A stretch of 64,000 nt of DNA, from positions 417,593 to 481,592 of the forward strand of contig RPFO01000082.1 in assembly GCA_009746045.1 (NCBI GenBank), read 5' to 3'. Below the pieces are notes generated by a model. That model ran no database searches. It was given only the letters and a program-made list of their open reading frames with translations, and had not been told where the DNA came from. Shown piece by piece: positions 41,219 to 53,800 of the stretch (position 1 is its first letter; every line of letters starts with the position of its first letter). This DNA comes from Mesostigma viride. Lineage: Eukaryota; Streptophyta; Mesostigmatophyceae; Mesostigmatales; Mesostigmataceae. The translations under genes and the position numbers were made by a program.

Positions 41219-43387
41219 ATGAGGCCCGCCGTGGCGCGCCAAGGCATGTCGCCTGGCTCGAAGCCTTGCGTGTGCTTGTCAAGAGACGATGTCATCGCAC
41301 AGGTTGGGTACGACAATATTCAGCTTACGCGAGATAATCGGTCGTTAACAACAGAAATTGCCGGTCTACATCAGGAGCTTGATGCGACGCATGACACAAT
41401 TGCGCAACTAAAAGCTTCACTGGAATCTGCATTACACCAGGTTGATGACGTGACTGCGAAGCTGTACCGGTCTCAAGAACGGCGATACCTGCTTAGCCGT
41501 GTCATGCTAGGAAAAGTTATCCGGAGATGGGCAAACGCGTTTGCGGCGTATGCTTTCGAGGAGTGGCGAAGCATGACACGCGAGAGCACCGCATTGAGAC
41601 GAAGTCGCACGATACTGCAGTTGCGCGACGAGAACCGGTCCTTGCATCACCGTGCCGCGGTCCTCGACGAAGAGAACGCCCAGCTCGCTGAGTCCCAGCA
41701 CGAACTGCAGCAGGCGCTGAGGAACGCGGAGGAGGCCCTGCGGCAACGAGAGCACTTCGTGCTTTTCGCCGGCTCGGTGATCGAGAACATGAAGCACCGG
41801 ACGATCACCCGCGCCCGCGAGGTGGGCCTCCTGCGCGCCTTCTCCACCTGGCGCGGCGTAGCCGCTCGCAGCAAAGCCGCGCACGTGCGCGAGCAGAACC
41901 GCCAGTTGGCGGAGCGCGTCGAGACCGAGGTCCTGATCCGCGAGAAATCGATGACCGACCTGACCGTGACAGAGGAGGTCCGCAAGGTGCAGGTGAAGCG
42001 TATCAGCATGCTGCATCATCGGACCATGTCCCGCCTCACGCTGCTCCATTTCTTCCGCCTCTGGCGCACGGGGCGCCAGCTGTCCATGCACCACCGGCTC
42101 CAGCTAGACGTGCTGGAGCGGTGGCAGGGCCAGACGGTGGACGAGATCGAGACGCACATGCTGGGCCGCGCACTGCTCGCGTGGCACCGACTGGTCACGC
42201 GCCGCACCATCCGGGAGCTCCTGGCAGAGGCCCAGATGGCGGCCAAGCGTGAGGCGGGGCTGGAGGGACAGGTGGCGGCGCTGGAGGCGCAGCTGGGCAG
42301 CAACGAGGTAAAGCTCCACCAGGTGAGTGGTGTGCTCGCGGGCAAGGTGATCCGCGCGATACTGCCCAAGGCGTTCGCGCTCTGGCACACGCACGTACGG
42401 TGGTCCCTGTGGGCGCGCGGGCTGTTGGACGACAAGGAGCGGGAGATTGCCAAGCTTGCGGCGATGATCGAGCCGTTGCGGCGCCAGAACAAGGTCCACG
42501 AGGCCTTCCGCGCGTACGTCATGCGCAACGACGCGCAGCTCATCCTGCGCAAGGGCGGCGGGTATGTGACATTGGCGGAATACTTTGACAAGGTGGACGA
42601 GTGCGTCAAGCTCGAACGTGCTGAGCTGTTCCTGGTGGACGCGCTCGGGCCGCTGTCACCAGTTGCCGACGATGCCGCACCCACCACCCCACGGTCCAAG
42701 GCGGGCACCCCCCGCGGGAGCACGTCACTGGGCGCGACATTGGAGCGGAGCCTCTCGCACAGGGAACGCCTGGGCAGCACCATCACGCTGGGCACACCGC
42801 GCAAGTCCCTCATGGGTACCCTGTCCAGCGACAGGCAGTCCCCCTCCCCTCGTGGTTCTGCCGATTCGGGCCGCACAACGCCCCGCGCCGAGGCGGCGGG
42901 CCTGCGCAGGTCCTCTAGCACCCGCGTCCGCAGCACCACGGGCCTCTCCCCGCGGGCCGCAGGTTCCGGCAGAGAGAGCCCGTCACCCAGGGGTGTCCAG
43001 GAAAAGGCCAGCCCTCCTACCCCTTTGCTGCTTCCAAAGTCTCGCTGGGGGGATGCTGTGCCGGTAGTGCTGCCCGAGGCGGATGGCGCCATGACACCGG
43101 CGATGGCTGCTGAGGTCACTTCCGCTGGTGATGAGGGTGCCGCTGAGGACGCACTGTCTCCGGTGAAGGAGATCAGCTTCGTAATCCCGGGACCAGTAGA
43201 GGGCACAGAGCCGCCTGTGCCAGAGCAACACGTGGAGGTGTCTGCAGAGGAGCGAGGGGCCCCATCACTCGGGGAGGTGCCCATGGTCCCTGAGGAGGAT
43301 GCTCCATCGCTTGGTGAGGTCACAAATGTCCCTGGGGAGGATGGCAGTAACCTCGCGCCTGCGGAGGTGGTAGCAATAGCGTCTTAG
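41219..43387 (+). CDS. Coiled-coil protein with SFI1-like Trp repeats
   Basis: 722 residues from ATG 41219 (the frame is open slightly upstream, without an ATG) to TAG 43387, apparently one exon. Residues 35-85 and 135-185 are coiled coil. Five repeats fit L-x3-(F/L)-x2-W-(R/H): YAFEEWR (Trp 116), LLRAFSTWR (211), LLHFFRLWR (282), MLGRALLAWH (322), ILPKAFALWH (389). This is the centrin-binding consensus of Sfi1, although the spacing (40-95) is longer than in yeast Sfi1. Residues from about 480 on are disordered, Ser/Pro/Thr-rich with many SPR motifs. A role at basal bodies or centrin fibres is a reasonable inference, unproven. Confidence 0.75.
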   Translation: MRPAVARQGMSPGSKPCVCLSRDDVIAQVGYDNIQLTRDNRSLTTEIAGLHQELDATHDTIAQLKASLESALHQVDDVTAKLYRSQERRYLLSRVMLGKVIRRWANAFAAYAFEEWRSMTRESTALRRSRTILQLRDENRSLHHRAAVLDEENAQLAESQHELQQALRNAEEALRQREHFVLFAGSVIENMKHRTITRAREVGLLRAFSTWRGVAARSKAAHVREQNRQLAERVETEVLIREKSMTDLTVTEEVRKVQVKRISMLHHRTMSRLTLLHFFRLWRTGRQLSMHHRLQLDVLERWQGQTVDEIETHMLGRALLAWHRLVTRRTIRELLAEAQMAAKREAGLEGQVAALEAQLGSNEVKLHQVSGVLAGKVIRAILPKAFALWHTHVRWSLWARGLLDDKEREIAKLAAMIEPLRRQNKVHEAFRAYVMRNDAQLILRKGGGYVTLAEYFDKVDECVKLERAELFLVDALGPLSPVADDAAPTTPRSKAGTPRGSTSLGATLERSLSHRERLGSTITLGTPRKSLMGTLSSDRQSPSPRGSADSGRTTPRAEAAGLRRSSSTRVRSTTGLSPRAAGSGRESPSPRGVQEKASPPTPLLLPKSRWGDAVPVVLPEADGAMTPAMAAEVTSAGDEGAAEDALSPVKEISFVIPGPVEGTEPPVPEQHVEVSAEERGAPSLGEVPMVPEEDAPSLGEVTNVPGEDGSNLAPAEVVAIAS

Positions 43388-43691
43388 GGTACATCAAGAC
43401 CAGATTACGAGTGCATTCAAATTGCACAATCCGTCCATGGCACAATCGTAGCCATGGGGCTGATCTTGCGTGCTCAGAAAGCCATCTGGGTGGGTCTGTC
43501 ACTCTTGACTCTTGTCAGTAAGACGTGGCCGCAGTTGTGGCAAATTGGTCCTTGTGCATGGAGTATGCTTTTTGTTACTGACATTTATTTATTTTTCGGG
43601 GTCAATATTTATAAATATAAACTAAGTACATGCCAAGTCAGACAAGCTAGACAAACATCAAGGAGACAACCTTGATACATGTATAGGAACT

Positions 43692-44022
43692 CATTAATTA
43701 ATTAAAATCATAGCTCCGTTGGGAGAATATGTAACACATAGCCCTGAGACAGGGGCATCTATGGGTTTGTAATACTCTGATCTATGGGTTTGTAATACAA
43801 TCAGGGCGACAACCTGCAGGTGGAGGATGTACAACTATCACCTGCTCTGGGTGCACAAGGTGCACCTGCACCGCCATGATGGTTCATGCCTCCTTAACAA
43901 GCACAGGCACCCAGGGCGGCTTGAGGAGAGGGCCTAGAAGGCCTGCATGACATATGGGGTGGAAGGTATGTGGCTAGGCTATAGCTGGTGTACACATGGC
44001 ATCTCAGCAGAGAGTAACTCCC
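43692..44022 (-). repeat. S repeat copy with TTAATTAA tail
   Basis: The minus-strand S family 3' end (TTAATTAATTAA, then ATAGCTCCGTTGGGAGAATA) starts at 43692. Homology runs to GCAGAGAGTAACTCCC near 44020, where a 5'-truncated copy would end. Confidence 0.75.
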
Positions 44023-44379
44023 TTTTTTTTACTGACTAGGTTGTCCCCAGTTTACAAATTAACAAAATTAACAAATTAACGCCGGCGGACTACCTGCGGA
44101 CTGCTCGACGCGGAGTCGCCGGGCTACAAGTTCCGTACTTTACCAAACTCAGGCTTAGAGGCCGCCGCACCAATTTTTACTTCTTTCCGTCACATGGCTT
44201 GCGTTGGGTTCACCGACGAGCATCGACGCTCATCGACGGTGCAATCTGACGGCGGAGAATAAGTTCGCCACAGCATAGCGCGACGCAAGGGCTAAGATCC
44301 GACAACGTGACATGCAAAGCTTTATACCGCATCGCTAACCGGAAATTCCGTCCAACACCGTCGTACAGTACTGCCAGTC

Positions 44380-44920
44380 GACCGCACCTCTGCCTCTTAA
44401 CCGTCGAATGCGCAATCGATCTAGAAAGTAGAAACGTCCCCGCGACACTTCCGCGATTTCAGTACTTTCCGTCACCCTTGACAGTTTTCGTACAATACTA
44501 CAAATTTACGCCAATAGAAAATCGCCTCCATACATATATCTCGATAGAGGCGTGCGTCTTATTTAATTTCAAGGTAACTTACCTCTTAATTAATCTCGCC
44601 CCCCGTTGTAACACCGTCCCCCCGTTGTAACACCGTCCCCCCGTTGTAACACCGTCCCCCCCCCCATAAATGCGTCCCCCCCCCGTTGTAACACCGTCCC
44701 CCCCCACGTACAGTACTTTCAACCGCAGCTCTGCCTTTTAACCGTCGAATGCGCAATCGATCTAGAAAGTATCCGCGATTTCAGTACATGCCGTCACCCT
44801 TGACAGTTGTCGTACAATAGTACAAATTAACGCCAATAGAAACTTGCCTCCAAACATATATCTCGATAGAGGTATGCGTCTTATTTAATTTCAAGGTACC
44901 TCTTAATTAATCTCGGCCCC
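44380..44920 (+). repeat. ~215-bp direct duplication around a C-rich minisatellite
   Basis: 44380-44595 and 44712-44920 share CCGTCGAATGCGCAATCGAT, CGCGATTTCAGTAC, CGTCACCCTTGACAGTT, ATATATCTCGATAGAGG and TTATTTAATTTCAAGGTA. Between them are at least four copies of CCGTTGTAACACCGTCCCC. Confidence 0.85.
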
Positions 44921-46026
44921 CGCCTTCCGCTAATTTGCTAATTTGCTAAATTTGCTAAAAAAGAGCCAATTTTACCCCGACTCCCTGCATAGGCATAGCA
45001 TGGCTAAATTCTTACGAACTCATGGTGCGCACACAGTGCTCAACTTTGAGATGGTTAGCTCACATCATGGCCTGGCCCCAACAAGATGGCCTCCTTACAT
45101 GCATTGAAGTTACCCCAATCATTTACATACTGCGTATTGATTCCTTACCAGTCAATTTTGTAAAAAACGATATGTTTAGCATTAACATTTCACAATGCTC
45201 GCAAGCTTTCCTTTCAGTAATTGTGGGCTTGGAAAAGCTATCTTGCCACAGGGGCCGCACAATGGTTGGGATGTAGACGGATTGGTAGCCCCAAATCAAT
45301 TGAGATAAACAACTGGTACTGGATACATGGGTGGCCTGTATACAGATTGAACACTGCAACTTTGGCCCCTCGGTGCTGAAAAAGTAGACCCTCTAGGCAC
45401 CAGGAAAGGCCTCGCCTGGCAACAGCAACTAGCATCAGTGCAGCATGCTGACTTCCCACAAGGAAGCCATGGAGGGTCCATCAGTGGGCAAGCGGGACGC
45501 AGTTCCAAGTTATGTGCAGCGAGAGTGGCAAATCCTGTTGTCCAGGCACGCAGGTGCAATGCCCAAGCCCTGCCAGATAGGGCCTGCTGCGAGATTAAAA
45601 TGCCGCAAGTTGCCAGGCCAGCTACCCCTTCTTCGCAGCCACAACTGTGCACCTGCGCACCTGATAGCCCGGCTATCGCCCCTGCAGCAGCAACCTTGCC
45701 TATGATACTGCGAGGAGAGGTGACCCACCACGCAGTAGACAGCCAGGGCACCTCTCGCCAGTGAGGGGCCACATTATCGGGTGTGGCCAGGTGAGTCTTT
45801 TTAGGGTGCCGTGTGTCGGCTTGTCCATGCCCGGCATGGGCCGGTTTTGATCAGCCATGAGTCATTGCTCAATCATTCGCGGGCATGAGTTATTGCCCGT
45901 GGTGGCTCTACCATTCGCCCGTTCGAGGCAGGGATCCGTTGAAGGAGGATTTCTAGTGACAGGCATCAGTACTTCCGAGCGCACTTCCCGTGGCAGGTGG
46001 CAGTAGTCGAAAGAGAACTACCGGTG

Positions 46027-47287
46027 TCAGTAGTCGAGCACCTCGTTTGTCATGCTCCGCGACTGGTGTACAATTGCTCGGCCCACCGCGTTGATCCACT
46101 CCTCCTTCTCCTGCAGGGAGGTTGGCCAAGAATGGGCAAGCCAGTGCAGGGCGGTCAGCCCACCGCCACATCTAACCAGGCCCCAAACGAGCTGTCAGCG
46201 CAACATTGACCTGCTGCTGACAAGGCGTGCTGGCGTCCGGGCACACCACGCCATGGCCCTAATGCACGCATTGTGCAGGGATGCTGGAAACAATCCCTTT
46301 ACTATAGCGCACTATGCATGCAAGCATGCATGCTCGCTCCTGCCCAGCTACACAGATATACCTACAGGACATATACCACGGACGCACGCGGTGGCTGAGG
46401 GCATCGGCCAGGCAAGGAACCATACACGCCAGCATTAAGTGTGTGGGCCCCACATGCGCGGGCCCGCCATAACAAGTATCTCGACGCCTAAAAAATGACA
46501 ACAACAGCACGCGCCCAGAAAAGTGTGCCCTTGCCTGTCCACGAAAGAAAGAAAAGCAACAGAAGATGCCTGAAAAAAAGTGCACGGTTGCTTCTACAGA
46601 CAAAATAAGGAAGCACAACAGCACACATCCAAACAGGCTAACCTTACTACCCGAGAAAGCTCGCTGTGGCGCCAGAACAGACTCACCTTGTCAGAGTCCG
46701 CAATCAGGTAGATGGACCCCGACTTCTTGTGGGACATGGCCAGCTCGAACGCGTGAGGGTTGTTGATCACGTCCTCCGCTCCCTTGACCGATACGCACCG
46801 GCGCACCTCGATTGTGCCGCGCGGCTTGTTGGACTCCTGGGGGGCACACAAGCCGGTGGCAGGCACACGTCCAAGTGCAGGCCGAGGCATCCATGAGACA
46901 ACAAGCGGATGAACGCGCAGCATCACACCGGCATGGGCGTGAACGCAGGACATACCAGCAGGAATGTGCAAGCCCGAGCACGCATGCATGAGAATACTGG
47001 CAGATTTCGCGTACATGTACTGCAGCAGGGCCGCGAGGTACACAAAAATGTACCTAAGCAAACCATACCAACAATTAAAATCAACCCCTCCAAGCACATG
47101 CGGGGAAGATGGCCGACCCAAAGCATAATCTTGAAGCACGCCCTCCTCACACACCCTCCTGCGCGCTCTGTGGCCCTAGTGGTGCCCGGTCTCAGCCCTC
47201 TCCTGCCGGCAGCATGTTTGCCACATCCTGCCCGTGAGCACGTCACCACCACCGCGAGCGCGCGCGCACACACACACACACACTCAG

Positions 47288-47382
<95 letters not shown>

Positions 47383-49945
47383 AGCCACCCCACCTGGCCC
47401 CATCTATGAAGGCGCAAGACAACCACCTTCTTTCAATAAATGGTGGGGTTCCCATCGTTTCCCATAGTTGAAGGTTCCCATCGTACAAACCTGCCCTACC
47501 CCTCCCCGGCCCGCGTCCCCTCTTCCCTCACCTCAGCCTGCAGTCATCATCCAGGCCACATGCCATCCCCTCACCTGGCTGCAGTCATCATCCAGGCCTC
47601 ATGCCATCCCCTCACCTGGCTGCAGTCATCATCCAGGCCACATGCCATCCCCTCACCTGGCTGCAGTCATCATCCAGGCCTCATGTCATCCCCTCACCTG
47701 GCTGCAGTCATCATCCAGGCCTCATGTCATCCCCTCACCTGGCTGCAGTCATCATCCAGGCCTCATGCCATCCCCTCACCTGGCTGCAGTCATCATCCAG
47801 GCCACATGCCATCCCCTCACCTGGCTGCAGTCATCATCCAGGCCACATGCCATCCCCTCACCTGGCTGCAGTCATCATCCAGGCCTCATGTCATCCCCTC
47901 ACCTGGCTGCAGTCATCATCCAGGCCACATGCCATCCCCTCACCTGGCTGAGATCATCGTGCAGGTACCAGGTGATCGTGTTGTTCTTGAGCACAAACCA
48001 GCGGCGGCGCCAGTTGGGCAGGTATGTGCCTGCACGGGGCGACGTGCAGGACATGAGGAAACAATAACACGGATGGGGTGGGAGAGCGGGCACGTAGGGG
48101 AACAGCGGGGGAATGAGGGGATGGGAGGCGCCATGGTAAATGGGGCATCCTTGACACGTTCCATGGAGACAAAGTGCCAACACAACAACAACAGCAAAAA
48201 AGTATCTAAGGATGGGGAGGGAAGTGGGCCCCATGATAGTTTGTGTGCCGAGAGAACAGGTGGCAGCGCAGGTAAGCATAGCATGCGCCATTCACAAGTG
48301 ACAAAGCCCTCCCGACAGGGGTTGGAGTGCAATACTCAACCGTGACGCCTTGTCTCATTCCCCCGCGTGCATCCCGGTCTACCCTTGTTTAGAACCTGAA
48401 GCAGCCTAACGTAATTGACAACCTCCTCGGGCATACCATACTCTAGAACCTCATGAGGCCTACAGGAAGAAAAAACCTCTCAATAAAGCGTAACACAACC
48501 TGACACATCATGGGGCCTACGGTGATCTAGGAACTCACACGACAAAACGTAAACAAGAACCTCCCTGGAAGTAATGTAACTACTCAAGAACCTCCCATCT
48601 CTTGCGCGGCCAGATATCTTAAAGGGCCTGCGCTAGTTGTCTTATTGCGATATCGTAGGTTGCAGTCAGTTTCAGCAACCGATGATGCCGCTCATGGGAC
48701 AGCACGCGCAGGCACAAAAGCAGGTCGTGTCCGCAAACCTCTATGCGTGTTTAGGAATGGCAAAGATTCCTACTTGCAGGCCCCAATCTGAAACACATAC
48801 TCAAAATTGGAGCGGCACATGGCACCCTGCAGCACGATGTTGAAGTTGGCAGAAGTTGGTACACATGGGATGAACTCGGCACGGGTTGTGCCCGCAGCAG
48901 CACTCACGCACTCACACGACAGCCGCAGCAGACGCGCAGCTGGCCCGCACTTGCCTGCCAACCCATAAGGGTCTGCCATGTTGGTCCGCCACGTTGGTCC
49001 GCTCACAGCGGGATGGCCTCCTACCTATTAACCATTACCCCTAATTGTTAACAATTACCCCTAACTGTTCAAACCATTACCCCAGGGAATGCCGCACTAC
49101 CTGCCCCATTCTCGGTCTCTTGCGCTTGGGCTAGTGACCTCGGCAGGCCAAAGAAGTTTGTGTGGCTTTGCTTGGTTTAGACCCTGTTCTCAGTTTCCTT
49201 GCCTTTGGCTTGAAGCCCGGCTGTGCTGCGCGACTGGATCTTATTGCATCTGCCCATTACACCCTGGAAGCCTCTTCCCTTCAACGCTCATCCAGCGTAT
49301 GAAGCGCCACCACGTGGCCACCTGGCACCTTCCCGCAGCTCTGCTGGGCATCACATGACGGCACCGACTGTGTGCTGTCTCAACAAGCGTTTTGTAAAGC
49401 ATGTCGGAGATTACCTGCCCCTGCCAGCACATGCTAAGGCCTATCACATCTTCTCGGCTATGGCATGGCATGCCAAGCGGCGCTATGGCAAACCTCCAGC
49501 ACAACCAAAAGGAGGGCATGACATGCAGGTCATCGATGCCAGCTCACCTTGTTTCATCAGCCATCCTTGCTTCTCGCCCGGCTTCAAGCGCCTTGGCTGT
49601 CCGTGCAGAGGCCAAGTTGGGAACCACGGGGAAAGATAGCATGCCGGTCTGTCAGACGAACTCCATCAACCAGAGCCCGCAAATATGTGCAAATTCTTCT
49701 GCCTACTAAAGCCAGGCATGCCGGAGGCCGGTATGGGCAAGGCAGCTAAAAACGTGCAGGAGAGCATCAGCAACGGCCTGCACTCAGATCTGTCACACGC
49801 TCAAACAACCCCGGCTTTACACCGGGGAAAACAAACGGCATGTTCACAAAAACGGTGCTTGTTGTAAGAATAAACACGAGGCCAGCTGCTCGACATAAGC
49901 CATTAACAAGGTAAAAGCTACCTTTTCGTCCTGTTGACTTGACAT
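46027..49945 (-). CDS. PH1: Small PH-domain protein, PH1 family
   Basis: Five exons on the minus strand: 49945-49922, 49596-49548, 48029-47944, 46836-46687 and 46110-46027. All borders are GT-AG and phases agree, giving 130 residues, close to the 145 of Arabidopsis PH1. Nearly all of it is one pleckstrin-homology domain: EKQGWLMKQG, LPNWRRRWFVLKNNTITWYL, KPRGTIEVRRCVSVKGAEDV, NNPHAFELAM, SGSIYLIADSDK, and the C-terminal helix EKEEWINAVGRAIVHQSRS with the family ending EVLDY. Plant PH1 binds phosphoinositides on endosomes. The four 3' exons are secure in content. The first (eight codons, MSSQQDEK) rests only on phase and a GTAGCT donor. The gene is divergent from the TPR gene. Confidence 0.9.
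47267..47380. repeat. (CA)n microsatellite in PH1 intron 3
   Basis: About 110 bp of nearly pure CA repeat. The ORFs through it are artefacts. Confidence 0.95.
47538..47947 (-). repeat. Ten 41-bp tandem repeats, each copying a splice donor
   Basis: Exactly ten units from 47538 to 47947, differing by only a few bases, end to end with the 3' end of PH1 exon 3. On the minus strand each unit contains GCAGCCAGGTGAGGGGATGG, matching the real junction CTCAGCCAG|GTGAGG. The unit length is not a multiple of three. Confidence 0.9.
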
Positions 49946-50880
49946 GACGTATAATCACGAGGCTCCGGGAATCAATCTGCCCACCAGGACGCTCGGTTGC
50001 CGCGACTCAGCTGCTTCCCCACAAGTGGTTGTTCGTCCTAAACTGTTTGTGCTATCGATTAACTTACGGATTCGCACAAAAATTATTTAGTCAGGAAGTT
50101 TTTGGAAGTAAACAGGTGGATGGGGGGGGGAGTTCCCCAAGGTGACGGGTCCATGAGCGGTATTATCCGAATTTCGGCAGGACTATCGACCGTGTTACAC
50201 AATGAAATTTCTTATAGCGACCCCGGAGTAGATCCGCAAAATATGAGAAGCGTGCAAAAGCAGCGAGGCACAGTTCAGCACAAAAAAAGTATCAGAGCTA
50301 CGAAGTTCACGAGGCCTGTTTCTGAATCAATCACACTAGACGCGTCCAGGACGGGCGGATGGCGTCAATCGCATGTTATGGAAAACACGGAGATATTATT
50401 TGGTGCAGGCAATTCTGGCGACCCGGAATCAGCGACGATGTCTCGCGTGCGACTTGAGTCACTTGACGCTTCAGGAATGGTGACGCCAGGTCAGTGGTCG
50501 CATCGGACTGCGCTATGTCACCGTCAGTTGAGTACGAGGGTTATCAACCATCTTGCCCATGGGCAAAACAACTGCAGCGTCCGTACAGTAAAGCTCGCTT
50601 CGGCCTGTAAAGCTCGCTTCGGCCTCGGCGCCGCGCCTCCTGCCCCTTGAGGAAGGTACGTTACTATTATTCGGACGGACGTCACAACACTACCCCATGA
50701 CCGTTGCGTTCAATCCGATCTTGCTCGGGACGAAAAGCGTCATCGACGAACAGCCATTGCAACTTTGTAGCTTGGCTTCACCATACAATTCGTGATCACC
50801 GGTCTTCACGTTAGATGGAATCGTGATAAAAAGTTTACTGGATATAATTGAAGTGTGTTTAATTGAATTTCAATATTGAA
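49946..50880. promoter_or_regulatory. Shared divergent intergenic region (PH1 / MS5-SDI1-like)
   Basis: About 0.94 kb between two outward-pointing starts. An open frame at 50102-50650 (182 codons, no early ATG) spans much of it and does not resemble the neighbours. AAGCTCGCTTCGGCCT is directly repeated near 50590-50625. No clear core-promoter element was seen. Confidence 0.45.
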
Positions 50881-53800
50881 ATGCAGCTGAGGAGCGCAAC
50901 GTTGGTTTCTCGGCCTGCAGACCGGCGAGGAGCTGTAGGCCCGGCGTTAACGGCTTCCGCAGCAACATATCCGTCTGCTCCCCTCGCTCCACCTACCACA
51001 TTCTGCCAGCCGATGCCAGCGCAGAACCAAACTCATGGTGGTCAGCGGCCACCGGTCCAGGACTCCCCCTATGTTCGCGCAAAGCGTTGCCAGGTGCGTC
51101 ACCTTCAGCAGTGCAAGCATTTCCTAAACTTCCGATGTATAATATACCTTGCTTTCACACCCCTGACCACCACAGCTGATATTCTACGTCTTACGTTCGC
51201 CACTAGTGATGTTGTGTTGAAGACTGCATTAAGCTGATTTTTCCCAGTTTCATGATACACCGGCAGTCTTTGTTAATAGTTATGTTCGCCTGCTGAATGC
51301 CTGCCGCTCGTCTCGCACCGCTCCCGGCAGTTGATCGACAAGGACCCTCAGCGCGCCATCCCTCTCTTCTGGGCCAGCATCAATGCGAACGACAGGACGG
51401 ACTCGGCGCTGAAGGACATGGCGATCGTGATGAAGCAGCAGGGGCGCCCGGAGGAGGCGATTGAGGCCATCCGCTCGTTCCGTAGCCGTTGCAGCCCGCA
51501 AGCCCAGGAGTCCCTTGATAACGTCCTGCTGGACCTGTACAAGGTAAGGGGCCCGTCGTAATAGGCCATACTAGGGAATGGGCACGCGTCCAGTAACCTG
51601 CGTGGTGTCTTGGTCAATGATCGTAAACAGGACCTTGCACGGAAATGGGCAACCATACATAATTTACTACTTCTACTACTTAAGGAACAGTGAGATTAGA
51701 TTGTAGATACCAAGGCACGACTATATCTAGTGAATTTTTGGTGAGGGATTGAAGGAAGCAATGCCAGGGGGGTTGTTTTCGGCACAGACACAGGTTGCCA
51801 GTTGCGTTTGTCCCACAAGAGATAGTGCGGGAAGTGGTGTGCTTGTCAGGGCCAACGGCCCCAATTTGCCCCCCTTCGCTAGTTAGAACCGGGGAGTAAT
51901 CGCCTCAAACGCTGGAATAGCACCACATTGGAAAAAGCTGAAGAGCTTGCCCAGGGAGTATGATCCCACTCTGTCTGGTGCCAGGCATTCTGGTGGCGTT
52001 TTGTTCGGTCCGTGCATGCATGTGTTCACATCCATTCCCATGCACATTAATTAAGAACATACCTCCGTGGGGAGGATATGTAACACATATCCCTGAGAAG
52101 GGGTGCATGGTTTTCCATACATTCTAGGCGACAACCTGCAGGTGGTGGGTGTAAACTGCCACCTACTCAAGGTGCACAACTGAGGTGCACCTGCACCACC
52201 ATGTATTCCAGCAGCTCAGCAAAGTTGCGGACATGGGGTGGAAGATGATCATGGCTAAGCAATGGCTAGGGCATGATGGCGTCTCAGCAGAGAGTGGCTC
52301 TCTGCATGGGCAAAGCACCCCATGCACATGCGCCGCGCCCATTCCTGATGGGCGCGTGGCGGCATCTCCGCATCGCATCGGGAGGGTGGAGTATCTGTTG
52401 GGGAACTATGCCATGGAGTATCTGATGGACGGTATGTCAGCACCCTGCGCACGTGGGGGCTGACTGCTGCTACCATCTTCAGGACTGTTGCCTAGGACTG
52501 TGTGGTGTGGGCGCACATTCATTCATTCATTCATTCATTCATTCATTCATTCATTCATTCATTCATTCATTCATTCATTCATTCATTCATTCATTCATTC
52601 ATTCATTCATTCATTCATTCATTCATTCATTCATTCATTCATTCATTCATCCACGTGTGGGTGCAGATGGTTCAGCGGACGACCGTTAATGGCAGTCCCC
52701 TGTCTCTTTTGGTCCATTCCGTGTGCTCACCATTCCAGTCTAAAGCGTTTGTGGCGCTCAAAAGTTTAATTTGGCGTCACGTGGTGTTCACTTGGCGCCA
52801 CTGCCCAGTGTCCCTCGCGACACCACTGGACGTTTTATCCTGAATCTATCGTCCATGCAACGGACTCTTCCGCGGCAGCTTCCAGCTCTACCCCATCCAT
52901 CATGCTGGCATCTGGTTCCTCTGTTCGTACTGCTTGGCCGACCGCTGGGTCCCCTGTACCTACTGTGTACATCTACTACCTAACTGTGTGTCCTGGCACA
53001 CGTGCTGGCTCCATCCCCTATACCTACTGTGTGTCCTGGCACAGCGCTGTGGCCGGCTGGACGACCAGATCGAGCTGCTGCGACACAAGATCACCCAGCT
53101 GGAGAACGGGAGCGCGTTCCACCACAAGAAGACCAAGGTCGCGCGCAGCCAGGGAAAGAAGCTGCAGGTGTCCGCGCTGCAGGAGCACACGCGGCTGCTG
53201 GTGAGGAGAGAGATTGAAGGGGAGAGGGGAGAGAATGAAGGGGGGACGGGGGGATGAGGGGACGGGGGAGGGGGCGGAGGGGTAAACAGCTTGGTGTGGG
53301 GGGGGAGGGGCGAAGCACACACAGCAGCTGGTAAGGAAACGTGTAGTGTTTAGAGGCCCAGCACGTTGGTCGGTGGACGAGGGACAAAGCAATCATGTGC
53401 TGCTGCTGAGGGTGAAAGGGGGGAGGGGATGCTTTTGCTGGTGAGGGCGGGGTAGGGCATCTGTTGTGTTATGGGGGCTAAGCAAGGAGTGCCTACTGGC
53501 ACGCGCACCCGCACCCGCACTCACACTCGCACTCGCACTCGCACTCGCACTCGCACTCGCACTCGCACTCGCACTCGCACTCGCACTCGCACTCGCACTC
53601 GCACTCGCACTCGCACTCGCACTCGCACTCGCACTCGCACTCGCACTCGCACTCGCACTCGCACTCGCACTCGCATGGCCTCCCTCGTTGGCATGTGTTG
53701 GGTGCAGGACTAGAAAAAGCTGGCCCTTTGGGTTCTGCTCGGTTGCCTGTTTACTGGAGGGGAAGTTTTCCGATATACGCTGGCAACTTCTTCTGATGGT

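Larger units (their letters stand above)
43388..46026. other. Intergenic region with repeats
   Basis: No gene seen. Holds an S repeat (43692-44022), a duplicated block with C-rich minisatellite (44380-44920) and, at its right end, presumably the PH1 3'UTR. ORFs at 45296-45772 on both strands have no recognisable content. Confidence 0.5.

Noticed and set aside
47234-48345. ORFs made of His/Thr repeats or the HPLTWLQSSSRP repeat
   Set aside because: They are readings through the CA microsatellite and the 41-bp minisatellite in a PH1 intron.
48770-49006. Candidate PH1 exon reading MCRSNFEYVFQIG
   Set aside because: It lacks a proper GT donor and the PH domain is already complete and in phase without it.
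50102-50650. 182-codon ORF as a gene
   Set aside because: Its opening codon is not ATG, composition is unremarkable, no homology is recognised, and it occupies a divergent promoter gap.
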